Below are positions 27,638-39,900 of a DNA stretch of 64,000 nucleotides, in pieces. Position 1 is the stretch's first letter, and every line of letters starts with the position of its first letter. This DNA is from Diphasiastrum complanatum (Eukaryota > Streptophyta > Lycopodiopsida > Lycopodiales > Lycopodiaceae). The stretch lies in the NCBI GenBank assembly GCA_029204225.1, contig CM055093.1, forward strand, positions 32,749,777 through 32,813,776, given 5' to 3'. The position numbers and the translations under genes were made by a program. The notes beneath the pieces are model-generated. The model saw nothing but the letters and a program-made list of their open reading frames with translations, was not told where the DNA came from and made no database searches.

Positions 27638-30600
27638 TAGTACCTCGTGGTACCGCTGGTATGGTACCGCCGGTACCATATCAGTGGTACCGCCGGTACG
27701 GTACCGCCCTGGGATCCGCGGTACCAGGGCGGTACCATTTTTAATATTTTTTTTTATTTTTTAATATATTTTTAATAATTTTTTTTTGCATATTAACTAC
27801 CAAAAAAGGACAAAAAAAGTAAAAAAAGGGGGTTCTGGGTGTAAAAAAAGAGGGTACAGTACATGATGCAGGGGACTGTTGCAGTGGCACATGGGCACTG
27901 CGAGTGAGCAGACCGAGGGGCCAATGGGAGACCAACACAGGGGGGTAGCATCACATGGGGGCAAGTACAGAGGCACATGGGCATTGTGGGTGAGCAGACC
28001 ATGGGCCCAATGGGAGACCAACACAGGGGGGAGCATCACATGGGGGCGGGTACGGAGGCACATGGAGGGATGATGGGGATCCACATGGCCGATCAGGCTG
28101 TGGGGATAAATAGGCACTCACAATGCCATTGTGGTCGGCATTTTCAGAGGCTGTGAGAGGGCTAGTGATAGACAGTGAGAGAGCAAGCGAGAGCCGGTGA
28201 CAGGCTGTGAGAGGCTGTTTGAGAGCCAGGGTGCTGTGAGAGGGTGTTCAAGGATCAGGGTGCTGTGAGGAGAAGGTCGATCGAGATGGCTGAGCGAATA
28301 CCACCGAAGCCCGAGGGCGAAGCCAGGAGAAAGCTTGAGGAAGATATCCGAAGGCACAACGAGAGGCATCGGAAGCAAGAGGCAGATATCCGAGAGATGC
28401 TGCGACAGACTCGACAGAGAAATCCGGAACCGGAGCCACCCGCCCCCGCTGTGGATCCTGTCCCCGCTGTCGAGCTGGATCTGGATGAGCAGATCGGAAT
28501 GAATTTCACACGACGGCAGCTCATCATGGTCAGGGAAAGGGCGGCCAGACGTCGGGCTAACCAGGAGGCAGCTCGGGCTAACCGGGAGGCAGAGCAAGAG
28601 CGACAAAACAATGCACCAGACGAGGGCGAGGAGTCGGTGGAGGATCAGTGAGGGATGTTTAGAATAGATGAGGTCCACCCGTATGTGGCGGACTGTTGCT
28701 ATGTAGTTTTCGGCAGTTTATGGTGCAGCAAATAACTAGATGGCTGCTTAAAAAAATGACAGTATATGTGATGTTATCCTGATACAACGGTTGAATATAT
28801 ACATAGTTGTTTTTTGTGCAACGCGAGCCTGGTCATGTAAGATGCAATGTTTGTAATTTTTTTAAATGCAGATGTATTACATGTGTTTATTCAATGTCGT
28901 TTGGGGTGTAGGGGTGATTGCTGTGCTCATGATGTAGGTGCATCTATGTGAAGCTAGCATTCACTTCAAACGAAATTAAATGAAAATAGGATTCACACAC
29001 GCACATAGAATTCTTCAACATAAAATAAAGCATCACATGTACAGAGCGACATACGCACAATGTGCAGCAAATAATGTAGGCCAAACACTGTATATAATGT
29101 GAAAAATCATCTGAGTACAATGGTAGACCGACTGCTAGAGACAAACTACTGAAACTAAAACAATAGAGCCACAATCAATGCTCTGGCTCTGACTCAGACG
29201 AATGCTCTGGAGACAACTCAGGGCCCCGAGCTGACTCTCGCAGCCGATATCTCTGCCTGTCTGGAACTGGCATGGGCTGTGTATCCGAGGGGGAAGACTC
29301 GTCATCCTCATCCTCCCAATCAGCCTCCGCATCAGCCCCCAAGCAGGCCAAACCAACAACACCTGCTCCAACTGGCTGTGATACTGCACCTCTACCTGTA
29401 CCTGGAGCCCTGCGTGGTCGTCCTCTCCTCCCTGGCAGTTTCTGTGCCTTGCCTTTCTTGTTCGGTGCACCCTTGGGCCTGCCTGGTCTCTTGCAGACAA
29501 GAGGAGCTGTCAATGCCTCGTCACCCCCATGCAAATCACCTGGCTGGCTAGGCTGGGCCCAAGCTGAGGCCGGCTGGGATAGGGAAGCAAAAGAGGGAAC
29601 TCCCTGTGCAACTGAGCGAGGAGGATGAGCTCGTGGAGTGTGTGCCCGTGGGGCTGCTGCAGGTGGAGGAACTGGCTGTGCAGGAGGCGAGTACAGTGGC
29701 GATATGTACTGAAAGGGGCGCTGTGGTGGCCGGTACTGGTACATCCTGGGTGCTGCCAAAGGAGGAGGATGTGACGTGGGTGCTGCCACTGGAGGAGACA
29801 CTGTGGATGTGGGCGCTGCAAGAGAAAACCTGGGCACAGATGGTGGCCTGCCATGGAGACCTGGTGCTGCAGAAGTGGACGGCGATGGAGGGGATGCAGG
29901 CCTAAATGGCATCGGTGGCACTGGAGGAGCTGTGCGACGCACATACACCCTCTGAGGAGCTGGAGGAACTGTAGGCACCTCATGCGGCTGCTCTGGCTGG
30001 GACTCTGTGTGTGGCATGCTGGCAAGAGATGATGGGGGCGCCCTGACACTCGGCATCTGCAAGGCCTCTGAATCCAATGTGGCAACCAAGTCGGCCAGCT
30101 GGGCATCCGAATACAAATGCTCTGGGCTCTGGGACTCATCCTGTGCACCAGCCTCTAAATCATCCTGTGCACCGACCTCTGAATCATCCTGTGCACCAAC
30201 CCCTGAATCAACCCAAGCCTCATCCCGTGCCTCATCATGTGCACCCTGTAGACCCTGCATGGCCTCCCAATCTGTGCAATGAAAGTCATCAGGTGCCTCC
30301 TCTGGTGTGCTGTCGTAGTAACGGCCATGACTCTGTGCTGCACGCATCCAAACATCTGCAGGACCAGCATCTAAACCACTCTGCCCTCTATCAAGAGCCT
30401 CCTCCATCATGTCGACATAGGTAGGTATGCCACTGCCCCCCCCTGTGTGCCCTGCCTGTCTGCCGGTATAACCTGTGCCATGTGTCCCACCTCTGCCACG
30501 TGATGCACCTGTGACCCCTGCCCGTGGCGTGTGCCCTGCACCTGTATAATCTGCCTCATCCCTCTCTGGTCTGGCAAACACAACCCGAATGGGCTCATCC

Positions 30601-33600
30601 TCATCATGCTCATCCTCTGACACTGGCTCATCTGCCTCATACAATGGGGGCTCTCTGTGCTCAAGCCCAAGCTCTCTCTCTCTCATCTCGGCAAGCTCCC
30701 TCTCTCTCTCTGCCATCAACTGTGTGCCCAGGTCATCTGCAGGCATGGGATGGGTGCTGTCCGTAGGCAAGTCAACCTGGCGCTCCAAATCAGATATCTT
30801 CGTCTGCAAGGTTTAAAATTTGCATGTCAGAGAGACAACTTTTTCAAGAAATGAAATCAACATACCAGGAGTCAACCAACATGCTATGAAAGATTAGCTT
30901 ATCACCTGCAATGCGCTCGTAATGGTCGGAAGCCTCCTGGCGAGACGTGCGTTGGTGCTACAGAACACCAACCGCTCCAACTGACTCACTGACAACCGGT
31001 TTCTTCTCCTCGTGTGAATCAGTGCCCATGTGCTCCAATTACGCTCACACACAGAGGCAGCACAGTCCTGTGGTGCGTGCATTGAAATACTTCAGCACAT
31101 TGTGGCAAAGGTGAAACTTCAACGAAACACAAAAAATGGAGGATAAAATGAGATGCATACCTGAGAAAGGACACGCAGTGCAAGACGCTGTATAGATGGG
31201 TATGTGCTACCGAACATGGTCCACCAGGTAATGGGTAGCTGCCTCCTCTCTGGATCCTGGGCAGCCGGGTGGCCGAATGTGCCCATGCCGAAACGAAATG
31301 CAGCGAGCTCCTCCATGAGCCTGATAGGATCCAAACCTATGTGTGGACCCACCCTGTGAATGTACTGAAGCCAATCGGCCTCGAGCTCCCTGTCTGCGAT
31401 CTGTGTCGGAGAGAGGAAGAGGGGATGCAGCATGTGTGCAACGCTGTGGATACTCCTGTGGAAGTAGTTCCATCGCGTCTCCCATATGAACTTCAGCTCT
31501 GTCATCCTGCAGGTGAGGGGCATGTGGTTTAGGGCATTACGAAAAAGCTTAACATTGACAGAAAAACAAACTAGCAAGTACTGAAAAGATAAAGGTCAAT
31601 TGCAACACTGTACCGCTTACCTCTCTGGCTGCAAGATGGGCAGCTGCAGGAACTGTCCAATCCGGTCCATGAGCTCATACACCAGTCCAAGTGTCGACCC
31701 CTCGCTGTCAGCCATGCGGAGCACAATGTAGAGTGGTCGAAGCAGTCCTGACAATGTCTGTGCATCCCTCCAGAACTGGTCTCCCCTCACCGTGGAAGAA
31801 AAGTGCTCCCCATCCTCAGTGTGCGGAAATGTACTGGCACCCCAAAGATCACTGGCAACCATCTGTAGAAGCTGGGCCCTGCACCTGATCAAACGGTCGA
31901 TGACCACCAAGTCGAATGCAAAGCGCGTGGGGGCTGGCTTACGGAGGTCCAGATGGCTAAACACCCGAAACATGGCAAGAACACGCCTCTTTCTGGTGAC
32001 AAAAGTCACCAGGAAGAGGGCCTCCCGGACGATGGCTCTAACCCAGGGAAGTGCTCCAATGTCCCCCATCAAAAGGTCTATGCCGTGGGCTGCACAGGGG
32101 GTATGAACAATATGAGGGAACTCGGCCTCTAGCAGTACACCCATCTGAATGCAGTTCGTGGCATTGTCCGTCACCACCGTGACGACATGCTGTGGGCCTA
32201 TGGCTAGGATGGAAGACCTGATGACATCAAACATGAACTCTGCAGATATGACTCTCCCCCCCCTGCTGCAATCCACTGCCCTCAAAAACTGTGTGCCCAT
32301 GCAGCTGGAGACCAGTATGTTGAGGATCGGCCTCCTCCTGACATCAGTCCAGCCATCGGACATGATGCTGCAACCGTAAGTGGCCCAGTGCCGACGCAGA
32401 GGCTCCATCTCTCTAGACAAGGACTCGACCCTATCCCTCAGCATGTGTGTGCGGACAACCTCTGAACTAGGGACTCTCCAGCTAGGGCTGACAGACTGTG
32501 CAAGGCGGAAGGCCCTTCTGAAGGGCTCAGAGTCGGTGATGGCAAAGGGCAGGTTCAGCTCGTAAACCAGACTGGCCACGGCCTGTGTGGCCTCTCTGTC
32601 CATGTGCGGCTGATGCGCGCCGCGAATGGTCTGCTGCACGAGGGCTCTCCCTGGTGGACGACGGGTGGTGGACCTCCAGCACGGTGCACCAACCGTGACG
32701 GGAATGGACGATGACGCGACAGGCTGGGCGCTGGTGGATGCATCGGCTGTAGACGTGGAATGGGGAGAGTGGGATGCACTGGCAGGGATGGGTGCAGCAG
32801 CATAGGTGGGGTGCACTGGTGGAGGGGCAACATCTGGCATGGGGTACGAAAACTGCTGGCTGAGGAGGTCATCCGGATGGGAAGGGAAGGAAGAAGGGAT
32901 CTCTTCCACATCCTCGAAGGCCCGCCCAGTACCATCCTGGGCCTGCTCGGGTGGCGGAGAGTCCATGAGAAAGTCGTAGACTGGTGGAGTGCGAGCAACG
33001 GTGGGTGGTGGTGGAACCGCAGTGGCAACTGTCGGACGCGATGGGACGGGATCCACCGGAATCTGAGCAGATGGGGGTGCATGAGGCAGAGCTGTCTGAG
33101 GGGCAAAGGGACCAGAGGAGGATGCACTCCCTCTCCTCGTGCGTGCCAGCCAAGCAGGCAGCAACTCTGGGTTAGTCACATAAGGAGCGGTGCAAAATCG
33201 GAGAACGCCCTCCGAAATGGTGTTCTCCCCTGCCACGAGCCGCGGCCCGTAGGTGTCCAATAGTCGCTGCCTGTCGGGGACGGTCATGCTGCCACAAGGG
33301 GCAGCATTCAAGGTGGCACCATTTTTGGCGCGTGCACCGAGCAGATGGCCTTTAAGGCGAGTGAGGGATGCAGCAAACTCGACGAGACAGTATCGGCAGC
33401 GCACGATCTTCTGACCGGTCTTGTTGGCCTTGTCGGCAACCCGCCTGACAATGTCTACCTCGTCCCACAGACCGGAAAGGTCGGATTGCACCATTGCGAT
33501 GGAGAAAACTAAGGACAAAACGCTGGAAAAAAAACAGCAGGGTACACTATGTGAGAGACGCTGAAAATGGGCGAAGGCAGGTTCTTGCAAATCAGATGCA

Positions 33601-33883
33601 AGGCAGGGCGGTCTGTGGGCGAAGGGCGACGCAAATCAGACGCAAGGCAAGGAAGACAGGGCAGCAAAACCAGTAGCGAAGGCAGGGCAACGATGGCTGG
33701 AAAAAAATTGGGAGAGAAAAAGCGAGGGGGGCGGGTAGATTAGGTTTAAAAAAATTTCAAAAAATATTAAATATTAATTATATTAATATATTGTGGTACC
33801 GCGGTACCATCATGGTACCGCGGTACCAGTACGGTCCCGCGGTACCGGGATCCGCGGTACCCAGTACCGCGGGACCTATGATA

Positions 33884-33918
<35 letters not shown>

Positions 33919-36900
33919 ATTAATTTTTTTTTGCATATTAACTACCAAAAAAGGACAAAAAAAAGTAAAAAAAAAGGGGTTCTGGGTGTAAAAAAAGAGG
34001 GTACAGTACACGATGCAGGGGACTGGTGCAGTGGCACATGGGCACTGCGGGTGAGCAGACCGAGGGGCCAATGGGAGACCAACACAGGGGGGTAGCATCA
34101 CATGGGGGCAAGTACAGAGGCACATGGGCACTGTGGGTGAACAGACCATGGGGCCAATGGGAGACCAACACAGGGGGGGAGCATCACATGGGGGCAGGTA
34201 CAGAGGTACGTGGGACAAATTCGGACAGGTACACCTTCACATGGGCACTGTGGGGGAGCAAACCACGGACCCAATCGGAGTGCAGCATGTGGTACAGGTA
34301 CATGGAGCAGGTACATTAGCACATCACAATTAATGGGGACAGGTACAAGGGCACATGGAGGGATCATCAACAACTGCACATGGGGGAACAGGCTGTGGGG
34401 TTAAATAGGCACTCGCGAGGCTGTGAGAGCCAGTGAAAGGCTGTGAGAGAGAGGCTGTGAGAGGCATTGTGAGAGTTACTGTGAGAGGCATTGTGAGAGC
34501 CAGTGAGAGCCAGTTCGAGAAACAAGGTGTCGTGAGATGGCAGAGCACATACCACCAAGGCCTGAGGGCGAAGCCAGGAGGAAGATCGAGGAAGATGTCC
34601 GAAGGCACAACGAAAGGCATCGGAAGCAAGAGGCAGACATTGCAGAGATGCTACGACAAACACGGGATAGACACCCAGAGCTGCAGATCCCCGCCCCCAC
34701 TGTGGCCCATGCTCCCGCTGTCGAGCTGGATTTGGATGAGCAGATCGGAATGAACTTCACACGACGGCAGCTCATCATGGTCAGGGAAAGGGCTGCCCGC
34801 CGTCGGGCTGGCCAGGAGGCGGCTCGGGGTAACTGGGAGGCAGAGCAATAGCGACATAACAATGCTCCTGACGGGGGCGAGGAGTCAGTGGAGGATCCAT
34901 AGGAATGTTTAGCATAGATGGGGTCTAGCCGTATGTGGCTGACTGTTGTTATGTAATGTTCATCAATAGATGAGGCAGCATTTAATGTCTAGCATAGTGT
35001 AAAAAACAGCCCCAGCCGTATGTGGCGGGAATACGTATTGTTATTTTGATACATCTGATGAATTAATGTACGGTGTGTTTTTTGAATGCATGCCTTGTGT
35101 ATTGCAATCTGATGTATGTGTTTATGAAATGCTATCAGGGGGGTAGTATTTCTGTGTTCTGCATATGCTCTCAATCTCTGTAGTGAAAACTAATTGAAAA
35201 CACGCACGCACCATTTGAAGTAAAACTGCAAGTCGAACATCACAATTACAAGTTGACAAATACACATTGTGCAGTGAATAGAATACGTCCAACACTGAAT
35301 ATAATATGGAAAATGGTCTGAATACAGTGTTCGACCATCTAGTCGCCAAACATGGAACATGATATGAAACTGCTAAAAATAAAACAACAGAGCCACAATC
35401 AATGCTCTGGCTCTGACTCAGACGAATGCTCTGGAGACAACTCAGGGCCCCGAGCTGACTCTCGCAGCCGATATCTGTGCCTGTCTGGAGCTAGCATGGG
35501 CTGTGTATCAGAAGAGGAGGACTCGTCACTAGCATCATCCCAATCTGCCTCCGCATCAGCCCCCAAGCAAGCCAAACCAGCAACACCTGCTCCAGCTCGC
35601 TGTAATGCTGCACCTCTAGCTGTACCTGGAGCCCTGCGTGGTCGTCCTCTCCTCCCTAGCAATTTTTGTGCCTTGCTTTTCTTGTTCGGTGCACCCTTGG
35701 GCCTTCCTGGTCTCTTGCGGACAAGAGGAGCTGTCAATGCCTCGTCGAACCCATGCAAATCACCTGGCTGGCTAGGCTGTGCCCAAGCTGAGGCCGGCTG
35801 GGATAGGGAAGCAAAAGAGGGAACTCCCTATGCAGCTGAGCTAAGATGATGAGCTCCTGGAGTGTGTGCTCGTGGGGCTGCTGCTGGTGGAGGGACTGGC
35901 TGTGAAGGAGGCAAGTACAGCGGCGATATGTACTGAAAGGGGCGCTACGGTGGCCGGTACCAGTACATCCTGGGTGCTGCCAAAGGGGGAGCCAGTGGAG
36001 TGGGTGCTGCCAAAGGAGGAGGATGTGGAGTGGGTGCTGCCACTGGAGGAGCAGCTGGAGGAGCCACTGTGGATGTGGGCGCTGCGAGAGAAAACCTGGG
36101 CACAGATGGTGGCCTGCCATGGAGACCTGGTGCTGCAGAAGTGGACGGCGATGGAGGGGTTGCAGGCCTGAATGGCATCGGTGGCACTGGAGGAGCTGTG
36201 CGGCGCACATATACCCTCTGAGGAGCTGGAGGAACTGTGGGCACCTCGTGCGGCTGCTCTGGCTGTGACTCTGTGTATGGCATGTTGGCAAGAGATGAAG
36301 GGGGTGCCCTGACACTCGGCATCTGTTGGGCCTCTGAATCAAATGTGGCAATCAGGTCATCCAGCTGGGCATCTGAATACAAATGCTCTGGGCTTTGGGC
36401 CTCATCCTGTGCACCATCCACTGAATCATCCTGTGCACCAACCTCTGAATCATCCCGTGCCTCATCATGTGCACCCTATAGACCCTGCATGGCCTCCCAA
36501 TCTGTGCAATCAAAGTCATCTGGTGCCTCCTCTGGTGTGTTGTCGTACTAACGACCATGACTCTGTGCTGCACGCATCCAAACATATGTGGGACCGGCAT
36601 CTAAACCACTCTACCCTCTATCAAGAGCCTCCTCCATCATGTTGACATAGGTAGGTATGCCACTGGCCCCCCCTGTGTGCCCTGCCTGTCTACCGATATA
36701 ACCTGCGCCATGTGTCCCACCTCTGCCACGTGATGCACCTGTGACCCCTGCCCGTGGCGTGTGCCCTGCACCTGTATAATCTGCCTCATCCCTCTCTGGT
36801 CTGGCAAACACAACCCGAATGGGCTCATCCTCGTCATGCTCATCCTCTGACACTGGCTCATCTGCCTCATACAATGGAGGCTCTCTGTGCTCAAGCCCAA

Positions 36901-39900
36901 GCTCTCTCTCTCTCTCATCTCGGCAAGCTCCCTCTCTCTCTCTACCATCAACTGTGTGCCCAGGTCATCTACAGGCATGGGATGGGTGTTGTCCGTAGGC
37001 AAGTCGACCTGGCGCTCCAAATCAGATATCTTCGTCTGCAAGACCAAAATTGAGCGTGTCAGGAAAACAACTTGATCAAAAATTGAAACCTACATTTTAG
37101 TGAGACGTCAACCAACATGCAATGGGAGAATAGCTTTTCACCTGCAATGCGCTCGTAATGGTCGGCAGTCTCCTGGCGAGACGTGCGTTGGTGCTACAGA
37201 ACACCAACCGCTCCAACTGACTCACTGACAGCCTGTTCCTTCTCCTCATGTGAATGAGTGCCCATGTGCTCCAATTACGCTCACACACGGAGGCAGCGCA
37301 GTCCTGTGGTACGTGCAATGAAATGGTTCAGCACACGTGCACGGGTGGAACATCAACGAAACACAGCAAAGGAGGATGAGATGAGATGCATACCTGTGAA
37401 AGGACGCAGTGCAAGACGCTATATGGATGGATAGGTGCTGCCAAACATGGTCCACCAGGTAATGGGGAGCTGCCTCCTCTCTGGATCCTGAGCAGCCGGG
37501 TGACCGAACGTGCCCATGCCGAAACGAAATGCAGCGAGCTCCTCTATGAGCTTGATAGGATCCAAACCTATGTGTGGACCCACCCTGTGAATGTACTGAA
37601 GCCAATCGGCCTCTGTGATCTGTGTCGGAGAGAGGAAGAGGGGATGCAGCATGTGTGCAACGCTGTGGATACTCCTGTGGAAGTAGTTCCACCGCGTCTC
37701 CCATATGAACTTCAGCTCTGTCATCCTGTAGTTGAGAGGCATGTGGTTTAGGGCATTACGAAAAAACGTAACATTGACAGAAAAACAAACTAGCAACCAT
37801 TGAAAAGATAAAGAACAATTACAACACTGTACCGCTTACCTCTCTGGCTGCAAGATGGGCAGCTGCAGGAACTGTCCAATTCGGTCCATGAGCTCATACA
37901 CCAGTCCAAGTGTCGACCCCTCGTTGTCAGCCATGCGGAGCACAATGTAGAGTACTCGAAGCAGTCCTGACAATGTCTGTGCATCCCTCTAGAACTGGTC
38001 TCCCCTTACCGTGGAAGAAAAGTGCTCCCCATCCTCAGTGCGCGGAAACGTACTGGCACACCATAGATCACTGGCAACCATCAGTAGAAGCTCGGCCCTG
38101 CACCTGATCAAACGGTCTCTGACCACCAAGTCGAATGCAAAGCATGTGGGGGCTGGCTTACGGAGGTCCAGATGGCTGAACACCCGGAACATGGCTAGAA
38201 CACGCCTCTTTCTGGTGACAAAAGTCACCAGGAAGAGGGCCTCCCGGACGATGGCTCTAACCCAGGGAAGTGCTCCTATGTCCCCCATCAAAAGGTCTTT
38301 GTCGTGCGCTGCACAGGGGGTATGAACAATATGAGGGAACTCGGCCTCTAGCAGTACACCCATCTGAATGCAATTCATGGCATTGTCCGTCACCACCGTG
38401 ACGACATGCTGTGGGCCTATGGCTAGGATGGAAGACCTGATGACATCAAACATGAACTTTGCAAATATGACTCCCCCCCCTGCTGCAATCCACTGCCCTC
38501 AAAAATTGTGTGCCCATGCAGCTGGAGACCAGTATGTTGAGGATCGGCCTCCTCCTGACATCAGTCCAGCCATCGGACATGATGCTGCAACCGTTAGTGG
38601 CCCAGTGCCAACGCAGAGGCTCCATCTCTCTAGACAAGGACTCAACCCTATCCCTCAGCATGTGTGTGCGGACAACCTCTGAACTAGGGACTCTCCAGCT
38701 AGGGTTGACAGACTGTGCAAGGCGGAAGGCCCTTCTGAAGGGCTCAGAGTCGGTGATGGCAAAGGGTAGGTTCAGCTCGTAAATCAGACTGGCCACGGCC
38801 TGTGTGGCCTCTCTGTCCATGTGCGGCTGATGCGCGCCGCGAATGGTCTGCTGCACAAGGGCTCTCCCTGGTGGGCGACGGGTGGTGGACCTCCAGCACG
38901 GTGCACCAACCGTGACGGGAATGGACGATGACGCGACAGGCTGGGCACTGGTGGATGCATCGGCTGTAGACGTGGAATGGGGAGAGTGGGATGCACTGGC
39001 AGGGATGGGTGCAGCAGCATAGGTGGGGTGCACTGGTGGCGGGGCAACATCTGGCATGGGGTACGAAAACTGCTGGCTGAGGAGGTCATCCGGATGGGAA
39101 GGGAAGGAAGAAGGGATCTCTTCCACATCCTCGAAGGCCCCAGCAGTAGCATCCTGGGCCTGCTCGAGTAGCGGAGAGTCCATGAGAAAGTCGTAGACTG
39201 GAAGAGTGCGAGCAACAGTGGGTGGTGGTGGAACCGCAGTGGCAACTGGCGGACGCGATGGGACGGGATCCACCGGAATCTGAGCAGATGGGGGTGCGTG
39301 AGGCAGAACTGTCTGAGGGGGATGAGGGGCAAAGGGACTGGAGGAGGATGCACTCCCTCTCCTCGTGCGTGCCAACCAAGTAGGCAGCAACTCTGGGTCA
39401 GCCACATAAGGAGCGGTGCAAAATCGGAGAATGCCCTCCGAAATGGTGTTCTCCTCTGCCACGAGCCGCGGCCCGTAGGTGTCCAGTAGTCGCTGCATGT
39501 CGGGGACGGTCATGCTGCCACAAGGGGCAGCATTCAAGGTGGCACCATTTTTGGCACGTGCACCGAGCAGATGGCCTTTAAGGCGAGTGAGGGATGCAGC
39601 AAACTCGACGAGACAGTATCGGCAGTGCACGATCTTCAGACCGGTCTTGTTGGCCTTGTCGGCAACCCGCCTGACAATGTCTACCTCGTCCCACAGATCG
39701 GAAAGGTCGGACTGCACCATTGCAGATGAAATGAGGGATGGATTGCTGGAAAAAAAACAGCAAGGTTCACTGTTGGAGAGACGCTGAAAATGGGCGAAGG
39801 CAGGGCGAAGCAAGTCAGGTGCAAGGCAAGGCGTTGCGTGGGCGAAGGGCGACGCAAGGAATCAGAAGGCAGGTAGGCAAAAACAACAGCAATGGCAGGG

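Larger units (their letters stand above)
27636..33880. mobile_element. Inner hAT-like transposon, 6,245 bp, apparently intact
   Basis: It begins CATAGTACC and ends GGACCTATG, flanked by ATATATAT on both sides. Order: left GGTACC module, AT-rich spacer, 86-bp subterminal direct repeats, a 121-codon plus-strand gene (28286-28651), and a four-exon minus-strand transposase gene (33494-29175). A GC-rich subterminal region with GGGCGAAGG and CGCAAATCAGA repeats and the right GGTACC module complete it. No frame break was found in either gene, so it is a candidate autonomous element. Convergent genes, each driven from its own end, recall the layout of the unrelated MuDR element. Confidence 0.9.

Noticed and set aside
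30407-32106. Many plus-strand and alternate-frame open reading frames inside the hAT elements (for example 29272-29628, 32760-33263, 35352-35849)
   Set aside because: They lie opposite or out of frame with the GC-rich transposase exons, lack family motifs, and are explained as shadows of its biased codons.
29175-33494. Assigning the element to CACTA because an end reads CACTATG in the small copy
   Set aside because: CACTA elements make 3-bp duplications and encode a different transposase. The 8-bp duplication and the BED/DUF659/hAT motifs point to hAT.
27484-33880. Reading the GGTACC-rich ends as a CRISPR-like or satellite array
   Set aside because: Spacing is irregular, the units are palindromes at element ends with target duplications, and the genome is a plant nucleus.
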